Shown piece by piece: positions 6,166 to 12,785 of a stretch of DNA of 22,241 nt (its first letter is position 1; each line of letters begins with the position of its first letter). The translations under genes and the position numbers were made by a program. Under the pieces are notes generated by a model. It worked only from the letters and a program-made list of their open reading frames with translations, did no database searches and had not been told where the DNA came from. Source of the stretch: a virus; the IMG/VR virus record IMGVR_UViG_3300009001_000104, positions 1 to 22,241 of that record. One strand, written 5' to 3'.

Positions 6166-6320
6166 TGGATTATGTAGACATTAAAGCAAACAAAGAAGCG
6201 TGGTTCGAGCAATTTATCGAAGACTATATGAGCGATGGTTGGCTAGAATCTTTAGCCACCACCCTAGCGTATAGAAATTTTGATGAACTTTACAACAAAC
6301 TACCTAACGGAGGTGAATAA
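6165..6320 (+). CDS. Small early protein (51 aa)
   Basis: A 51-codon frame with GGAGGTAATC in front of its ATG. It starts MDYVDIKANKEAWFEQFIED, is acidic and probably helical, and ends in LPNGGE. No family is recognised. Both ends overlap neighbours (TAATG), which supports it as a real gene in spite of its small size. Confidence 0.65.
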   Translation: MDYVDIKANKEAWFEQFIEDYMSDGWLESLATTLAYRNFDELYNKLPNGGE

Positions 6321-6673
6321 TGATGGAAATAAACAAAATACACGGACTTTTTATTACAGAAGACCAGGCATACGATTTAGCTTGTCGTAGCGAGTTTATA
6401 TCAGCAACACCATATAATTTGGCTATTATGCAAATACGTGAACATTGGAGGTCAGTCAGATCAGAAGAACTTTATGAGCCTGTAATTGAATTTAATGTTC
6501 CTAACATAAAAACTGGTCGCAATAAAAAATTTTGGATGAACTATGGTTTTGTTGGAACTAAAGGATATATGGCGTGTACAGTAAATAGCGTTATAAATGG
6601 ACATTCTTTTAGTCCTAAATATGGTTTTGAATACGATGTGCGTTCAACATTAACTAACTTGGAAGTGGCATAA
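6320..6673 (+). CDS. Early protein of unknown function (117 aa)
   Basis: A 117-residue protein with a GGAGGTGAAT ribosome site; the ATG at 6320 is followed by a second at 6323. The sequence looks globular with mixed charge, with ITEDQAYDLACRSEF near the start and a YGFVGTKGYMACTVN core around residue 73-87. I do not recognise it. It is separated from the next gene by 25 bases holding the next GGAGGT. Confidence 0.7.
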   Translation: MMEINKIHGLFITEDQAYDLACRSEFISATPYNLAIMQIREHWRSVRSEELYEPVIEFNVPNIKTGRNKKFWMNYGFVGTKGYMACTVNSVINGHSFSPKYGFEYDVRSTLTNLEVA

Positions 6674-6698
6674 GCCGCTTCTACATCGGAGGTAATTA

Positions 6699-6896
6699 AT
6701 GATGGAAATAAATATAAATAAAACTTATCATCGAGCATTTGGTAATGGGTGGACTCAACCATTCAAAATAATTAAATTTGTTCGTGGATCAACAACACGA
6801 GGTTACATTGAGGTTTATGAGAAATCAAAACAAAGATGGAAATCAAAAACCAAACCTTATGACTTAACAGAAATTATTTTGGAGGAAATAAGATGA
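6699..6896 (+). CDS. Small basic early protein (65 aa)
   Basis: A 65-residue Lys/Arg-rich protein that starts MMEININKTYHRAF, with TQPFKIIKFVRGSTTRGYIEV as a likely beta-strand core and a basic KSKQRWKSKTK segment. It could be a small beta-barrel, but no family is clear. The ribosome site is GGAGGTAATT. It overlaps the next gene by 4 bases (ATGA). Confidence 0.68.
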   Translation: MMEININKTYHRAFGNGWTQPFKIIKFVRGSTTRGYIEVYEKSKQRWKSKTKPYDLTEIILEEIR

Positions 6897-7033
6897 CTAA
6901 TCAAGTTTTATATGATGCTTTACATCATGCCGAAAACTTAGAAAAGCAAGGCAAGATTAATGATTGGGCGTGTTGGGAATTTTTACGCGCGGTCGATCAA
7001 ATTTTAATTGAATTAGAAAAAAGGGGAGGTTAA
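6893..7033 (+). CDS. Small helical early protein (46 aa)
   Basis: A 46-codon frame with GGAGGAAATAAG as ribosome site and a 4-base overlap (ATGA) with the gene before. The sequence YDALHHAENLEKQGKI then DWACWEFLRAVDQILIELEK looks like two amphipathic helices, a form used by small inhibitors or adaptor proteins, though nothing identifies a partner here. Confidence 0.65.
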   Translation: MTNQVLYDALHHAENLEKQGKINDWACWEFLRAVDQILIELEKRGG

Positions 7034-7036
7034 ATA

Positions 7037-7264
7037 ATGCCTTACATTCAGACATTAATAGAAAAAGACGGCAACATTGAATTACGTCAAGATGAATATG
7101 ATGCAGAATTAATGCTATTTTATGAGAGCAATTCGCGGCTTGATCGTAAGGCTAACAATTGCATAAGGTTATGGGATAAGCACGGCAAAGAGGTTGATAT
7201 GCAAGGTTTAAAGCTCGTTGTTTATTCTGAAAAAGAGATCAAAGAGGGGAATAACCATGAATAA
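7037..7264 (+). CDS. Small early protein (75 aa)
   Basis: A 75-residue protein starting MPYIQTLIEKDGNIEL, with a polar alpha/beta pattern and a conserved-looking LWDKHGKEVDMQGLKLVVYS segment. The ribosome site is GGGAGG, 8 bases before the ATG. It overlaps the next gene by 8 bases. No family is recognised. Confidence 0.68.
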   Translation: MPYIQTLIEKDGNIELRQDEYDAELMLFYESNSRLDRKANNCIRLWDKHGKEVDMQGLKLVVYSEKEIKEGNNHE

Positions 7265-7403
7265 ATATATTATCACAGGGCGCGTAACTAAAACTATTGA
7301 GGGTTTTGAAACACCTCAAAAGGCAAGAGAAGAGTTTATTAATTTAATTGGTCATGATGAAGATGTTATGATTTTTGATGAAAATGGGGAGGAAATTTTA
7401 TGA
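7257..7403 (+). CDS. Small acidic early protein (48 aa)
   Basis: I choose ATG 7257 because GAGGGGAATAACC sits directly before it; an upstream in-frame ATG at 7218 has no such site and lies deep in the previous gene. The 48-residue product has ITGRVTKTIEGFETPQKA then an acidic DEDVMIFDENGEEIL end, like a compact beta-alpha-beta unit. Function unknown. Confidence 0.65.
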   Translation: MNKYIITGRVTKTIEGFETPQKAREEFINLIGHDEDVMIFDENGEEIL

Positions 7404-7645
7404 ATAAAACAGAAAAAGAGTTTCAAGCGGGTTACGATTTAGGGCTTGATTTAATAGATAAGTTGGGGGTTAAAACTAAAGAGAACCCTACCTCAAACCA
7501 TATGGCAGGCATTGTATCAAGTATATTAAACTTTGCTTATGTGTTTGCACCTAGCGAAAAACACGCTGATAACCTAGTACAATTTTGTATAAAAGAAGCA
7601 AGGCGTGATAGTAGAGAGTATAAAAAGGGGGAAAGTCATGACTAA
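7400..7645 (+). CDS. Small early protein (81 aa)
   Basis: An 81-residue mostly helical protein (EKEFQAGYDLGLDLIDKLG, then NHMAGIVSSILNFAYVFAP). GGGGAGGAAATTTT precedes the ATG and it overlaps the previous gene by 4 bases. No motif identifies a role; the pattern could support dimer formation by helices. Confidence 0.68.
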   Translation: MNKTEKEFQAGYDLGLDLIDKLGVKTKENPTSNHMAGIVSSILNFAYVFAPSEKHADNLVQFCIKEARRDSREYKKGESHD

Positions 7646-7940
7646 GATGATTAAAGATTGGACAGATGCTGTATGGGCTATATCTAACATCTCTGCAATA
7701 GCAGGTGAATTGGTTGTTAGTTCTGACGAAGGACGATGTATGTCATGGGGTTCAGATGACGGCTACTGGTTACACCTAGAAATCTGCGATGAAGGAAAAC
7801 CACGCATTTTAATTAATGATATGACTGCCCCGACACAAAAAATGTGGGGCGTTATCGGCTATTGTACGTATAACCATATTTATTTTGAATATCAAGACAA
7901 TGGCTATGAAGATAAAAACGCACAGGAGGAGCAATTATGA
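7638..7940 (+). CDS. Early protein of unknown function (100 aa)
   Basis: The ATG at 7638 is preceded by AAGGGGGAAAGTC and so is preferred over an in-frame ATG at 7605. The 100-residue product has several Trp (DWTDAVWAISN, MSWGSDDGYWLHLEI) and a beta-rich middle, ending in an acidic tail EEQL. I do not recognise the family. It overlaps the genes on both sides by a few bases. Confidence 0.68.
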   Translation: MTKMIKDWTDAVWAISNISAIAGELVVSSDEGRCMSWGSDDGYWLHLEICDEGKPRILINDMTAPTQKMWGVIGYCTYNHIYFEYQDNGYEDKNAQEEQL

Positions 7941-8176
7941 ATTTTGTAGAGATAGGCAATTTATCAGACACAACTAATGCAAAATTAGATTGGATCATTC
8001 ACATTATGGAAACACGAGTGGTTCATAAAATGACACGAGGTGAAGATCCAAAGTTTGACACAAATGATTTTCATGCAATGTCATGTGTTTTTAATGTGCC
8101 AAAATCAGAGTTAAGAAAAATTTTTAAAGCATGTTGGTCTCTTTGGACTAAACAAAAACCAGAGGATAGATTATGA
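7937..8176 (+). CDS. Small early protein (79 aa)
   Basis: A 79-residue protein, ribosome site GGAGGAGCAATT. The sequence reads NAKLDWIIHIMETRVVHKM, then ETHM-free polar residues and MSCVFNVPKSELRKIFKACWSLW, with a short helix pair at the end that could be a degenerate DNA-binding unit. I cannot assign a function. Confidence 0.66.
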   Translation: MNFVEIGNLSDTTNAKLDWIIHIMETRVVHKMTRGEDPKFDTNDFHAMSCVFNVPKSELRKIFKACWSLWTKQKPEDRL

Positions 8177-8238
8177 GTAATTTTTACCAAAAATATTATC
8201 GTCAATTAGAAGGAGTAATATATGAAAGCATTAAGTGA
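8173..8238 (+). CDS. Possible 21-aa mini-ORF leading into the Erf gene
   Basis: ATG 8173 follows GAGGATAGATT and reads 21 codons (MSNFYQKYYRQLEGVIYES start), ending 17 bases inside the Erf gene. It may be a real tiny protein or a relay that keeps ribosomes moving to the Erf start, which has its own AGAAGGAG site. Evidence is weak: the ribosome site and the position. Confidence 0.3.
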   Translation: MSNFYQKYYRQLEGVIYESIK

Positions 8239-8674
8239 AATACAAAACAAATTACAAGTTAAAAAAGATGGAAAGAATCCATTTAGTGGTTGGTCTTTTC
8301 GTAACATAGAGTCCATTTTAGATAAACTTAAAGATATAACAAAAAATTATCCTGAAGTGGTCATTACGTTGACAGACGAGTTTAAAGACTTTGGTCAGTT
8401 TGGAGTTGTATGTGAATCAACGGCTACTTATTACGAGGATGGTTGTGCATTAGTATCTTGTAAGGGTAGTGCTAGGGTTCACTTTGGTAAGAAGGGTTGT
8501 GATGCATCGCAAGAATTTGGGTCGGCTAGCAGTTATGCAAGGCGTTATGCTATTTCAGGTTTGCTTCTAGTGAGTGGTGGTGAAGATGATCCTGATGAAA
8601 CTGACACTACGGATCTGAATAACGGTGAAGTGGTTGTCAATCCTAAGGTCATAGAGGATGATTTACCTTTATGA
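8222..8674 (+). CDS. erf: Erf-family single-strand annealing protein
   Basis: A 150-residue recombinase of the Erf superfamily, which anneals complementary single strands in phage recombination. The hallmark is QEFGSASSYARRYAISGLLLV at residues 97-117; earlier features are SGWSFRNIESILDKL at 22-36 and a beta-rich core. The C-terminus is acidic and ends EDDLPL, similar to the tail by which SSB proteins bind partners. It is followed (overlap 4 bases) by replication genes and three kilobases later by a YqaJ exonuclease and an SSB-like protein, forming the usual exonuclease, annealer and SSB set. Length is shorter than P22 Erf but usual for marine phages. Confidence 0.88.
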   Translation: MKALSEIQNKLQVKKDGKNPFSGWSFRNIESILDKLKDITKNYPEVVITLTDEFKDFGQFGVVCESTATYYEDGCALVSCKGSARVHFGKKGCDASQEFGSASSYARRYAISGLLLVSGGEDDPDETDTTDLNNGEVVVNPKVIEDDLPL

Positions 8675-9090
8675 TTCAAATCCAAGACCTATTAGGTCGT
8701 TTAACTAAGGTAAAAAAAGTAGGGGAAGGTGAGTGGATCGCATCTTCCCCTACAAGGAGGGATAGCACCCCATCACTTGCGATTAAACTCACGCATGACC
8801 AAAAGATATTGTTAAAAGATTTTGGTGGCTCAAGCGTTGAGCAAATTTGTGATGCCATAGGGATAGGCATACATGATCTATTTCCTGATAACTTAAACAA
8901 AAATTATGATAAAAGAATTATTTATCCGTTTAGTTCAAACGTACTCAAAGCATTAAGATTTGAATTAGGCATAGTATTGGTAAGCGGAATCCATCTGCTT
9001 AAAGATAAAAAATTAACTGAAGAGGATATGGATAGGCTTGCCCTTGCAGTTGAACGAATTAAGGAATCCTACGAATTATGTCTAAAATAG
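8671..9090 (+). CDS. Primase zinc-domain-like protein without zinc ligands (139 aa)
   Basis: The N-terminal 72 residues keep the skeleton of the CHC2-like N-terminal domain of phage primases: W22, then ASSPTRRDSTPSLAIK at 24-39, LLKDFGGSSVEQICDAIG at 47-64 and DLFP at 69-72. In the usual family the first segment has CP.H and the second HC.AGC as zinc ligands. Here these positions are Ser, Arg, Lys-Asp and Ser, so no zinc site can form. There is no TOPRIM catalytic domain; the second half is a helical tail. It overlaps the helicase gene by 13 bases, fitting a helicase partner or template-binding role. It may be an accessory rather than an active primase. Confidence 0.6.
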   Translation: MIQIQDLLGRLTKVKKVGEGEWIASSPTRRDSTPSLAIKLTHDQKILLKDFGGSSVEQICDAIGIGIHDLFPDNLNKNYDKRIIYPFSSNVLKALRFELGIVLVSGIHLLKDKKLTEEDMDRLALAVERIKESYELCLK

Positions 9091-10034
9091 AGCAGGGCGC
9101 AGAGGTATTAGACAAGCTAAGATTAAAAAGGCTGATGGTTAATGATAGTGACCTAGATAATTATGCTAGTCAGGTTGGTTTAGATGAGCATACTACAATT
9201 AGAAAACCTAATGACTTTATGGAGGAAACCATAGACTACTTTGAAAGTGGCGGTATGATGCAGGGATCGGCTCTTGGCTTTCCTTTGCATAAAGACAAGG
9301 CATTTAGGTTTCAGGATAGGCAAGTAACTGCCTGGAGTGGTTTTAATGGTCATGGTAAGTCAATGTTTTTAAATCAAGTATTACTACATTTTATATTAGA
9401 TGAGGATCAACCATGTTTAATGATTAGTCCTGAAATGTCACCAAAAATGCAGTTGGCTAGATGGGTCAGGCAGTTTGTAAAGAAGTCACTACCGACCCGT
9501 GACGATATACTACGGTTTTGTGATGAGGTAGATGACAAATTATTTATATATGACTTTGAAAATGCAGTGAGTAGCACTCGGATTATCAATGCAATTATTT
9601 ACGCTACAGATAAGTTAAAAGCAAAGCATATTGTCATAGATTCGCTTATGAAAATTAGTGATGTAGATTCTGAAGATTATGGAAAACAAAGAGAATTTTT
9701 AAATACGCTTTGCGCATTAGCCAAGTCTCAAGAATGTCATATCCATTTAGTGGCACACTCTCGAAAAGCGTTTGACGAGGATCAGCCGCCTAACAAAATG
9801 GATGTGATGGGCAGTAGTAACCTTATTAACCAATGTGATCAACTTGTAACTGTTTGGCGCAATAAACAAAAAGAAAAAGTTGATCCTGATTTGTTGTCGG
9901 ATGACGATAAGGAAAAATGGCGCAGGAAGCCTGATGCAGAGGTTCACATTCAAAAGAACCGTCATGGTGATTTTGAGGGCGTACTAAAGTTTTGGTTTGA
10001 TTCACCAACATTAACTTATAGGGAAAAGCCATGA
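9078..10034 (+). CDS. DnaB-like (RecA-fold) replicative helicase ATPase
   Basis: A 318-residue protein with one RecA-type ATPase domain: Walker A GFNGHGKS at 88-95, ISPEMSPKMQLARW at 116-129 (the DnaB-family motif after strand 2), Walker B HIVIDS at 184-189, LVAHSRK at 224-230, GSSNLINQCDQLV at 245-257 and the KNRHGD arginine-finger region at 293-298. It lacks the DnaB N-terminal primase-binding domain and has only a 60-residue helical extension, like T7 gp4 helicase or Twinkle-like halves. It should be a hexameric helicase at the phage fork, perhaps with the preceding primase-like protein as partner. Confidence in the fold is high; helicase against recombination ATPase is inferred. Confidence 0.88.
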   Translation: MSKIEQGAEVLDKLRLKRLMVNDSDLDNYASQVGLDEHTTIRKPNDFMEETIDYFESGGMMQGSALGFPLHKDKAFRFQDRQVTAWSGFNGHGKSMFLNQVLLHFILDEDQPCLMISPEMSPKMQLARWVRQFVKKSLPTRDDILRFCDEVDDKLFIYDFENAVSSTRIINAIIYATDKLKAKHIVIDSLMKISDVDSEDYGKQREFLNTLCALAKSQECHIHLVAHSRKAFDEDQPPNKMDVMGSSNLINQCDQLVTVWRNKQKEKVDPDLLSDDDKEKWRRKPDAEVHIQKNRHGDFEGVLKFWFDSPTLTYREKP

Positions 10035-10186
10035 AAAATGAGGGTATAAAAGCAGTTTTAAAAACCATTGTTAAAGAATTTGGTAGCGACATACAATTTC
10101 GTGTAAGGCTACATGACGGAAGAGTATTCAAAACTAAAGATTGGGATAAGCTACACAGGGTTTACACTTATAGGAGGAAAAAATGA
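10031..10186 (+). CDS. Small basic protein (51 aa)
   Basis: A 51-codon frame starting at ATG 10031, overlapping the helicase end and the methyltransferase start by 4 bases each (ATGA). The sequence IKAVLKTIVKEFGSDIQFRV then RLHDGRVFKTKDWDKLHRVY looks like a small alpha/beta unit with net positive charge. No family is recognised; tight overlap on both sides supports it as a real gene. Confidence 0.66.
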   Translation: MKNEGIKAVLKTIVKEFGSDIQFRVRLHDGRVFKTKDWDKLHRVYTYRRKK

Positions 10187-10668
10187 AGCAAGTATTAGAT
10201 CCTTGTTGTGGATGTAAGATGATGTGGTTTGATAAAAATGATCCTAGATGTTTTTTTGCAGATCAAAGGCAAGGCAATTTAGATGTAAGTCATTGTAGTA
10301 AAAATCCAGGAAAAAAAATTATAAATCCTGATGTAATTCATGATTTTAGAAAAATGGATTTTAAAGATGAATCTTTTTGGCATATTGTGTTTGATCCACC
10401 TCATGTAAAAAATTTATCATTAGATTCAGTTACAGGTTTTAGTTATGGCTCTTTAGATAAAGACACTTGGCAAGATGATTTAAGAAAAGGATTTTCAGAA
10501 TGTTTTAGAGTGTTAAAAACAAACGGGACATTAATATTTAAATGGAATGAAATACAGATACCATTAAAAGAAGTTTTGTCTTTAACAAAATATAAACCAC
10601 TTTATGGGCATAGAAGTGGTAAAAAAGCACTTACACATTGGATAGCATTTATTAAAATGGAGGAATAA
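10183..10668 (+). CDS. SAM-dependent DNA methyltransferase-like protein
   Basis: A 161-residue class I methyltransferase of the phage type with DPCCGCKMMWFDK at 6-18 (SAM-binding loop region), FDPPH at 70-74 (motif IV, like the DPPY of adenine and cytosine N-methyltransferases) and RVLKTNGTLIFKWNEIQI at 109-126. The end has PLYGHRSGKKALTHWIAF. These proteins are thought to modify phage DNA or escape host restriction, but the target base is unknown. There is no paired restriction enzyme next to it. An AGGAGG site lies just before the ATG. Confidence 0.82.
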   Translation: MKQVLDPCCGCKMMWFDKNDPRCFFADQRQGNLDVSHCSKNPGKKIINPDVIHDFRKMDFKDESFWHIVFDPPHVKNLSLDSVTGFSYGSLDKDTWQDDLRKGFSECFRVLKTNGTLIFKWNEIQIPLKEVLSLTKYKPLYGHRSGKKALTHWIAFIKMEE

Positions 10669-10670
10669 TT

Positions 10671-10937
10671 ATGATTGAATATGCTTTTGTATTGGTAATA
10701 AGCACTAATCTAATAGAAGACGATTTTAAATACATAGGTAACTTCGAATCTTGTCAGCACGCAAACCTTTATATTTCTTTGTATCATCCTGACAAAAGAG
10801 CAAGTAAATGTTTGCTACAACAGTACATTCATTTACCTGAAAACATTATTATAAAAAATATAGATATGCGTAGAGGCACAATAAGATATTATGATGAACA
10901 TGATATGTGTAAAGTAAGGAGAGATTGTGATGAGTAA
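10671..10937 (+). CDS. Conserved-looking phage protein (88 aa)
   Basis: An 88-residue protein. It begins hydrophobic (EYAFVLVISTNLIEDDF), then FKYIGNFESCQHANLYISLY, two Cys near 28 and 47, and LLQQYIHLPENI. I recall this layout from small phage proteins without known function. An SD of GGAGGAATAATT precedes the ATG, 2 bases after the methyltransferase stop. Confidence 0.68.
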   Translation: MIEYAFVLVISTNLIEDDFKYIGNFESCQHANLYISLYHPDKRASKCLLQQYIHLPENIIIKNIDMRRGTIRYYDEHDMCKVRRDCDE

Positions 10938-11109
10938 AGGTTCAGGTCGTAGACCTTCAAAAGTATCAGATGATAAAGTTCAAGAGGCATGGGAACGTAT
11001 TTTTAAAACAACAAAAAAATTAAAGGAAAAAGATGAGCAAAACAAGTCCGACACAAAGAAGTCTAAAATTGATCCGAACAAATGGCTATCAGACAGTTCA
11101 GATTGTTGA
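10930..11109 (+). CDS. Small charged protein upstream of a nuclease-like gene (59 aa)
   Basis: The ATG at 10930 lies 8 bases after AAGGAGAG (a GTG at 10927 is less likely). The product starts MSKGSGRRPSKVSDDKVQ, has WERIFKTTKKL and a highly charged Lys/Asp/Ser end, so is probably disordered in part. Its last 77 bases overlap the next gene in another frame. A similar pair with the same order is familiar in marine phages, which supports both frames being coding. Function unknown. Confidence 0.6.
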   Translation: MSKGSGRRPSKVSDDKVQEAWERIFKTTKKLKEKDEQNKSDTKKSKIDPNKWLSDSSDC

Positions 11110-11359
11110 AGTATGGATTCCTTTTGGCAATGGCGTTCGCAGAGACCTCTTCAATTTTATCGATATTCTTGCTATCAATGATGATGGAAAAGTCTTAGCA
11201 GTTCAGACAACTAGTTATAGTAACATTAGTGCAAGATGTAAAAAGATTGCAGACAATGAGCATATTGCTAGGGTTAGGGCGGCAGGATGGAAAATCGAAG
11301 TTCATGGATGGCATAAAAAGAAAAATAAATGGGAGGTTAGAATAGTTGATGTATCATAA
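11033..11359 (+). CDS. PD-(D/E)XK / VRR-NUC-like protein, possibly degenerate (108 aa)
   Basis: The sequence GNGVRRDLFNFIDILAIN, then KVLAVQTTSYSNISARCKKI at 69-ish to 88, and RVRAAGWKIEVHGWHKKK follows the layout of small PD-(D/E)XK proteins of phages. The catalytic Asp can be D in FIDILA; the usual E-x-K position is Q-T-T (AVQTT). The loss of the acidic residue and Lys suggests an altered or lost nuclease activity. The gene overlaps the previous and following small genes. The fold call is by pattern memory and needs a profile check. Confidence 0.6.
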   Translation: MSKTSPTQRSLKLIRTNGYQTVQIVEVWIPFGNGVRRDLFNFIDILAINDDGKVLAVQTTSYSNISARCKKIADNEHIARVRAAGWKIEVHGWHKKKNKWEVRIVDVS

Positions 11360-11768
11360 ACGACAAGAAGATTTTGAGTTTGTAAAATTAGATGGCACTA
11401 AAATTACACGAAAAGAATTTATGGAATTAATATTAAATAATGTTACTGACCAAAATGTTAATACTGTAGAGATAGCATCGTTGATTCAAATGCCAGTAAA
11501 ACCTGTGGGCAATATGTTGAGATATTTAGTAGTAAACGGGTATCTAATATCAACAAAAACACAAAGGTTTACATATTATAGAAAACCTAACTATTGTGCT
11601 TTAGCTAGTATGTTTTACGATAAAGAACTCATATTAAAGAACTTTAAAATTAAGGGTAGGACAATGCGTAAGGCAGAAGATGCGCCTTCCACGTCTTATA
11701 AATCAAAACTAAACGACTACTCGTGTAATACTAGTAGTTCTTACATAACAAACATGGAGGAAGTTTAA
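11349..11768 (+). CDS. Small protein with possible winged-helix segment (139 aa)
   Basis: Starts at ATG 11349; an in-frame TTG at 11346 would have better spacing to the GGGAGG site. After a short N-terminus, NTVEIASLIQMPVKPVGNMLRYLVVNGYLIS (residues about 38-68) resembles a winged-helix DNA-binding segment with YL..NGYL. The C-terminal third is low-complexity and Ser-rich. It could be a small regulator or a DNA-replication accessory; no family is certain. It shares one base with the exonuclease start (TAATG). Confidence 0.6.
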   Translation: MYHKRQEDFEFVKLDGTKITRKEFMELILNNVTDQNVNTVEIASLIQMPVKPVGNMLRYLVVNGYLISTKTQRFTYYRKPNYCALASMFYDKELILKNFKIKGRTMRKAEDAPSTSYKSKLNDYSCNTSSSYITNMEEV

Positions 11769-12367
11769 TGGAACAAAGAACTCAAGCCTGGCATGAAGCA
11801 AGGCTAGGCAAGGTTACTGCATCAGGCGTATCAAACATAATGGGATCTAAAACAAAAGCAGATGGCTATATGTTACAGATTATTTCTGAAAGACTAACAG
11901 GAATTCCTTATGAAATACCCATTACATATGCAATGCAACATGGCATAGAGACAGAAGATGAAGCTAGAAAAGTTTATGAAAAGAAGTTTGGTTCTGTAAG
12001 CCAAGTAGGTTTTGTAGATCATCCTACAATTCCTATGTGTGGATGCAGCCCCGATGGAATAATTTACGGTGACCGTAATGGATTAATAGAGATTAAGTGT
12101 CCTCAAGCGAAGGCACATACAGAGATATTGTTGACAAAAAAAATTCCTCAACAATATATTCACCAAATCATGTGGCAGTTAAGCTCATGTGGTGATGATA
12201 AGGAATATGTGGATTTTGTAAGTTATAATCCGACATTTCCCAATGACCTCAAGATGATAGTTATCAGAAAACCTCGTGATAATGATTACATTGCAACACT
12301 TGAGGAAAAAGTAAAAGCGTTCTTAACGGAAGTTGAGAATAAAATTAAAGAACTAAAGGAGTTATAA
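11768..12367 (+). CDS. YqaJ / lambda-exonuclease family recombinase nuclease
   Basis: A 199-residue 5'-3' double-strand DNA exonuclease of the YqaJ type. Visible motifs are the start QAWHEARLGKVTASGVSNIMG at 7-27, the central HGIETEDEARKVYE, CGCSPDGII at 91-99 with catalytic D96, LIEIKCP at 106-112 with E108 and K110, and the helix IPQQYIHQIMWQL at 126-138. It produces the 3' single strands on which the Erf-family protein at 8222-8674 should act. An SSB-like gene follows by 2 bases. Length and motifs are complete. Confidence 0.92.
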   Translation: MEQRTQAWHEARLGKVTASGVSNIMGSKTKADGYMLQIISERLTGIPYEIPITYAMQHGIETEDEARKVYEKKFGSVSQVGFVDHPTIPMCGCSPDGIIYGDRNGLIEIKCPQAKAHTEILLTKKIPQQYIHQIMWQLSSCGDDKEYVDFVSYNPTFPNDLKMIVIRKPRDNDYIATLEEKVKAFLTEVENKIKELKEL

Positions 12368-12369
12368 AT

Positions 12370-12618
12370 ATGGCACAAGAATACGACAACAAAAATAGAT
12401 TTGTTCTTTTTAAGAATGATAAACAAGGCGTTGAAGCAAGACCTGATCTTACAGGGAATGCTACATTAGAAGATGGCACAGAAGTAAGGCTATCTGCCTG
12501 GATTAGAGAATCAAAAAATGGAACAAAGTTTTATAGTGGTCAGATTCAAGCTAGTGAAAAAAAAGCTACTGAAACTGTTACATCAATTGATCAAATGGAA
12601 GATCAGATCCCCTTTTAG
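12370..12618 (+). CDS. SSB-like small single-strand DNA binding protein (82 aa)
   Basis: An 82-residue protein with NKNRFVLFKNDKQGVEARPD, then LSAWIRESKNGTKFYSGQI as a likely OB-fold beta core, and an acidic end EDQIPF close to the DDDIPF tail of bacterial SSB, by which partner proteins bind. Together with the preceding exonuclease and Erf annealer it makes a complete recombination set. The small size and no clear N-terminal SSB signature make it a DUF736-like or other OB protein, not a classical SSB. The stop TAG lies in the loop of the following terminator hairpin. Confidence 0.65.
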   Translation: MAQEYDNKNRFVLFKNDKQGVEARPDLTGNATLEDGTEVRLSAWIRESKNGTKFYSGQIQASEKKATETVTSIDQMEDQIPF

Positions 12619-12629
12619 GGGATCTTTTT
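12605..12629 (+). terminator. Intrinsic terminator after the SSB-like gene
   Basis: AGATCCCC and GGGGATCT form a perfect 8-bp stem with a 5-base loop (TTTTA) followed by five T. The gene's stop codon is in the loop, so translation and termination are close-coupled. On the minus strand the hairpin is not followed by a T-run, so leftward pqqA transcripts would not be stopped efficiently here. Confidence 0.88.
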
Positions 12630-12651
12630 CTATTTGAATTTGTACGATGAA

Positions 12652-12723
12652 TTATTTATTGCATACATACATTGTAACTTCAAAGCCAAAACGCATTTCT
12701 GTAGCTGTTGGTTTAGTCCACAT
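12652..12723 (-). CDS. pqqA: PqqA-like PQQ precursor peptide (23 aa)
   Basis: A 23-codon frame from ATG 12723 to TAA 12652. The peptide begins MWTKP and has FGFEVTMY at residues 12-19; it carries Glu15 and Tyr19 in the spacing E-x-x-x-Y. In PqqA these two are cross-linked by the radical-SAM enzyme PqqE with PqqD, and are then excised and converted to pyrroloquinoline quinone by PqqF/G, PqqB and PqqC. The WxKP start, (L/F)RxGxEVTxY core and 23-residue length are those of bacterial PqqA. AAGGAA lies 8 bases before the start. The gene stands alone, against the strand of its neighbours, right after a terminator, in the manner of a moron. No pqqB-E gene is visible in this window, so host enzymes would be needed. 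Being a PqqA-like sequence is seen; PQQ production is inferred. Confidence 0.87.
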   Translation of the reverse strand: MWTKPTATEMRFGFEVTMYVCNK

Positions 12724-12756
12724 GGTTAATTCCTTAAAAAAGTTAATCAAGGCTAA

Positions 12757-12785
12757 ATTATACCTTGTATGTATGTATTTTCTTA
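12757..12785 (-). promoter_or_regulatory. Candidate pqqA promoter
   Basis: Minus-strand TATAAT at 12762-12757, start site near 12750 and a leader of about 27 nt. The -35 position (TAAGAA) is weak. A TATG repeat lies between -35 and -10. It would allow pqqA expression independent of the early and late units. Confidence 0.45.

Noticed and set aside
12662-12775. TATG/CATA tracts flanking pqqA as a mobile-element inverted repeat
   Set aside because: Only about 10 bp of a four-base simple repeat, one arm inside the coding sequence; no target duplication or transposase.
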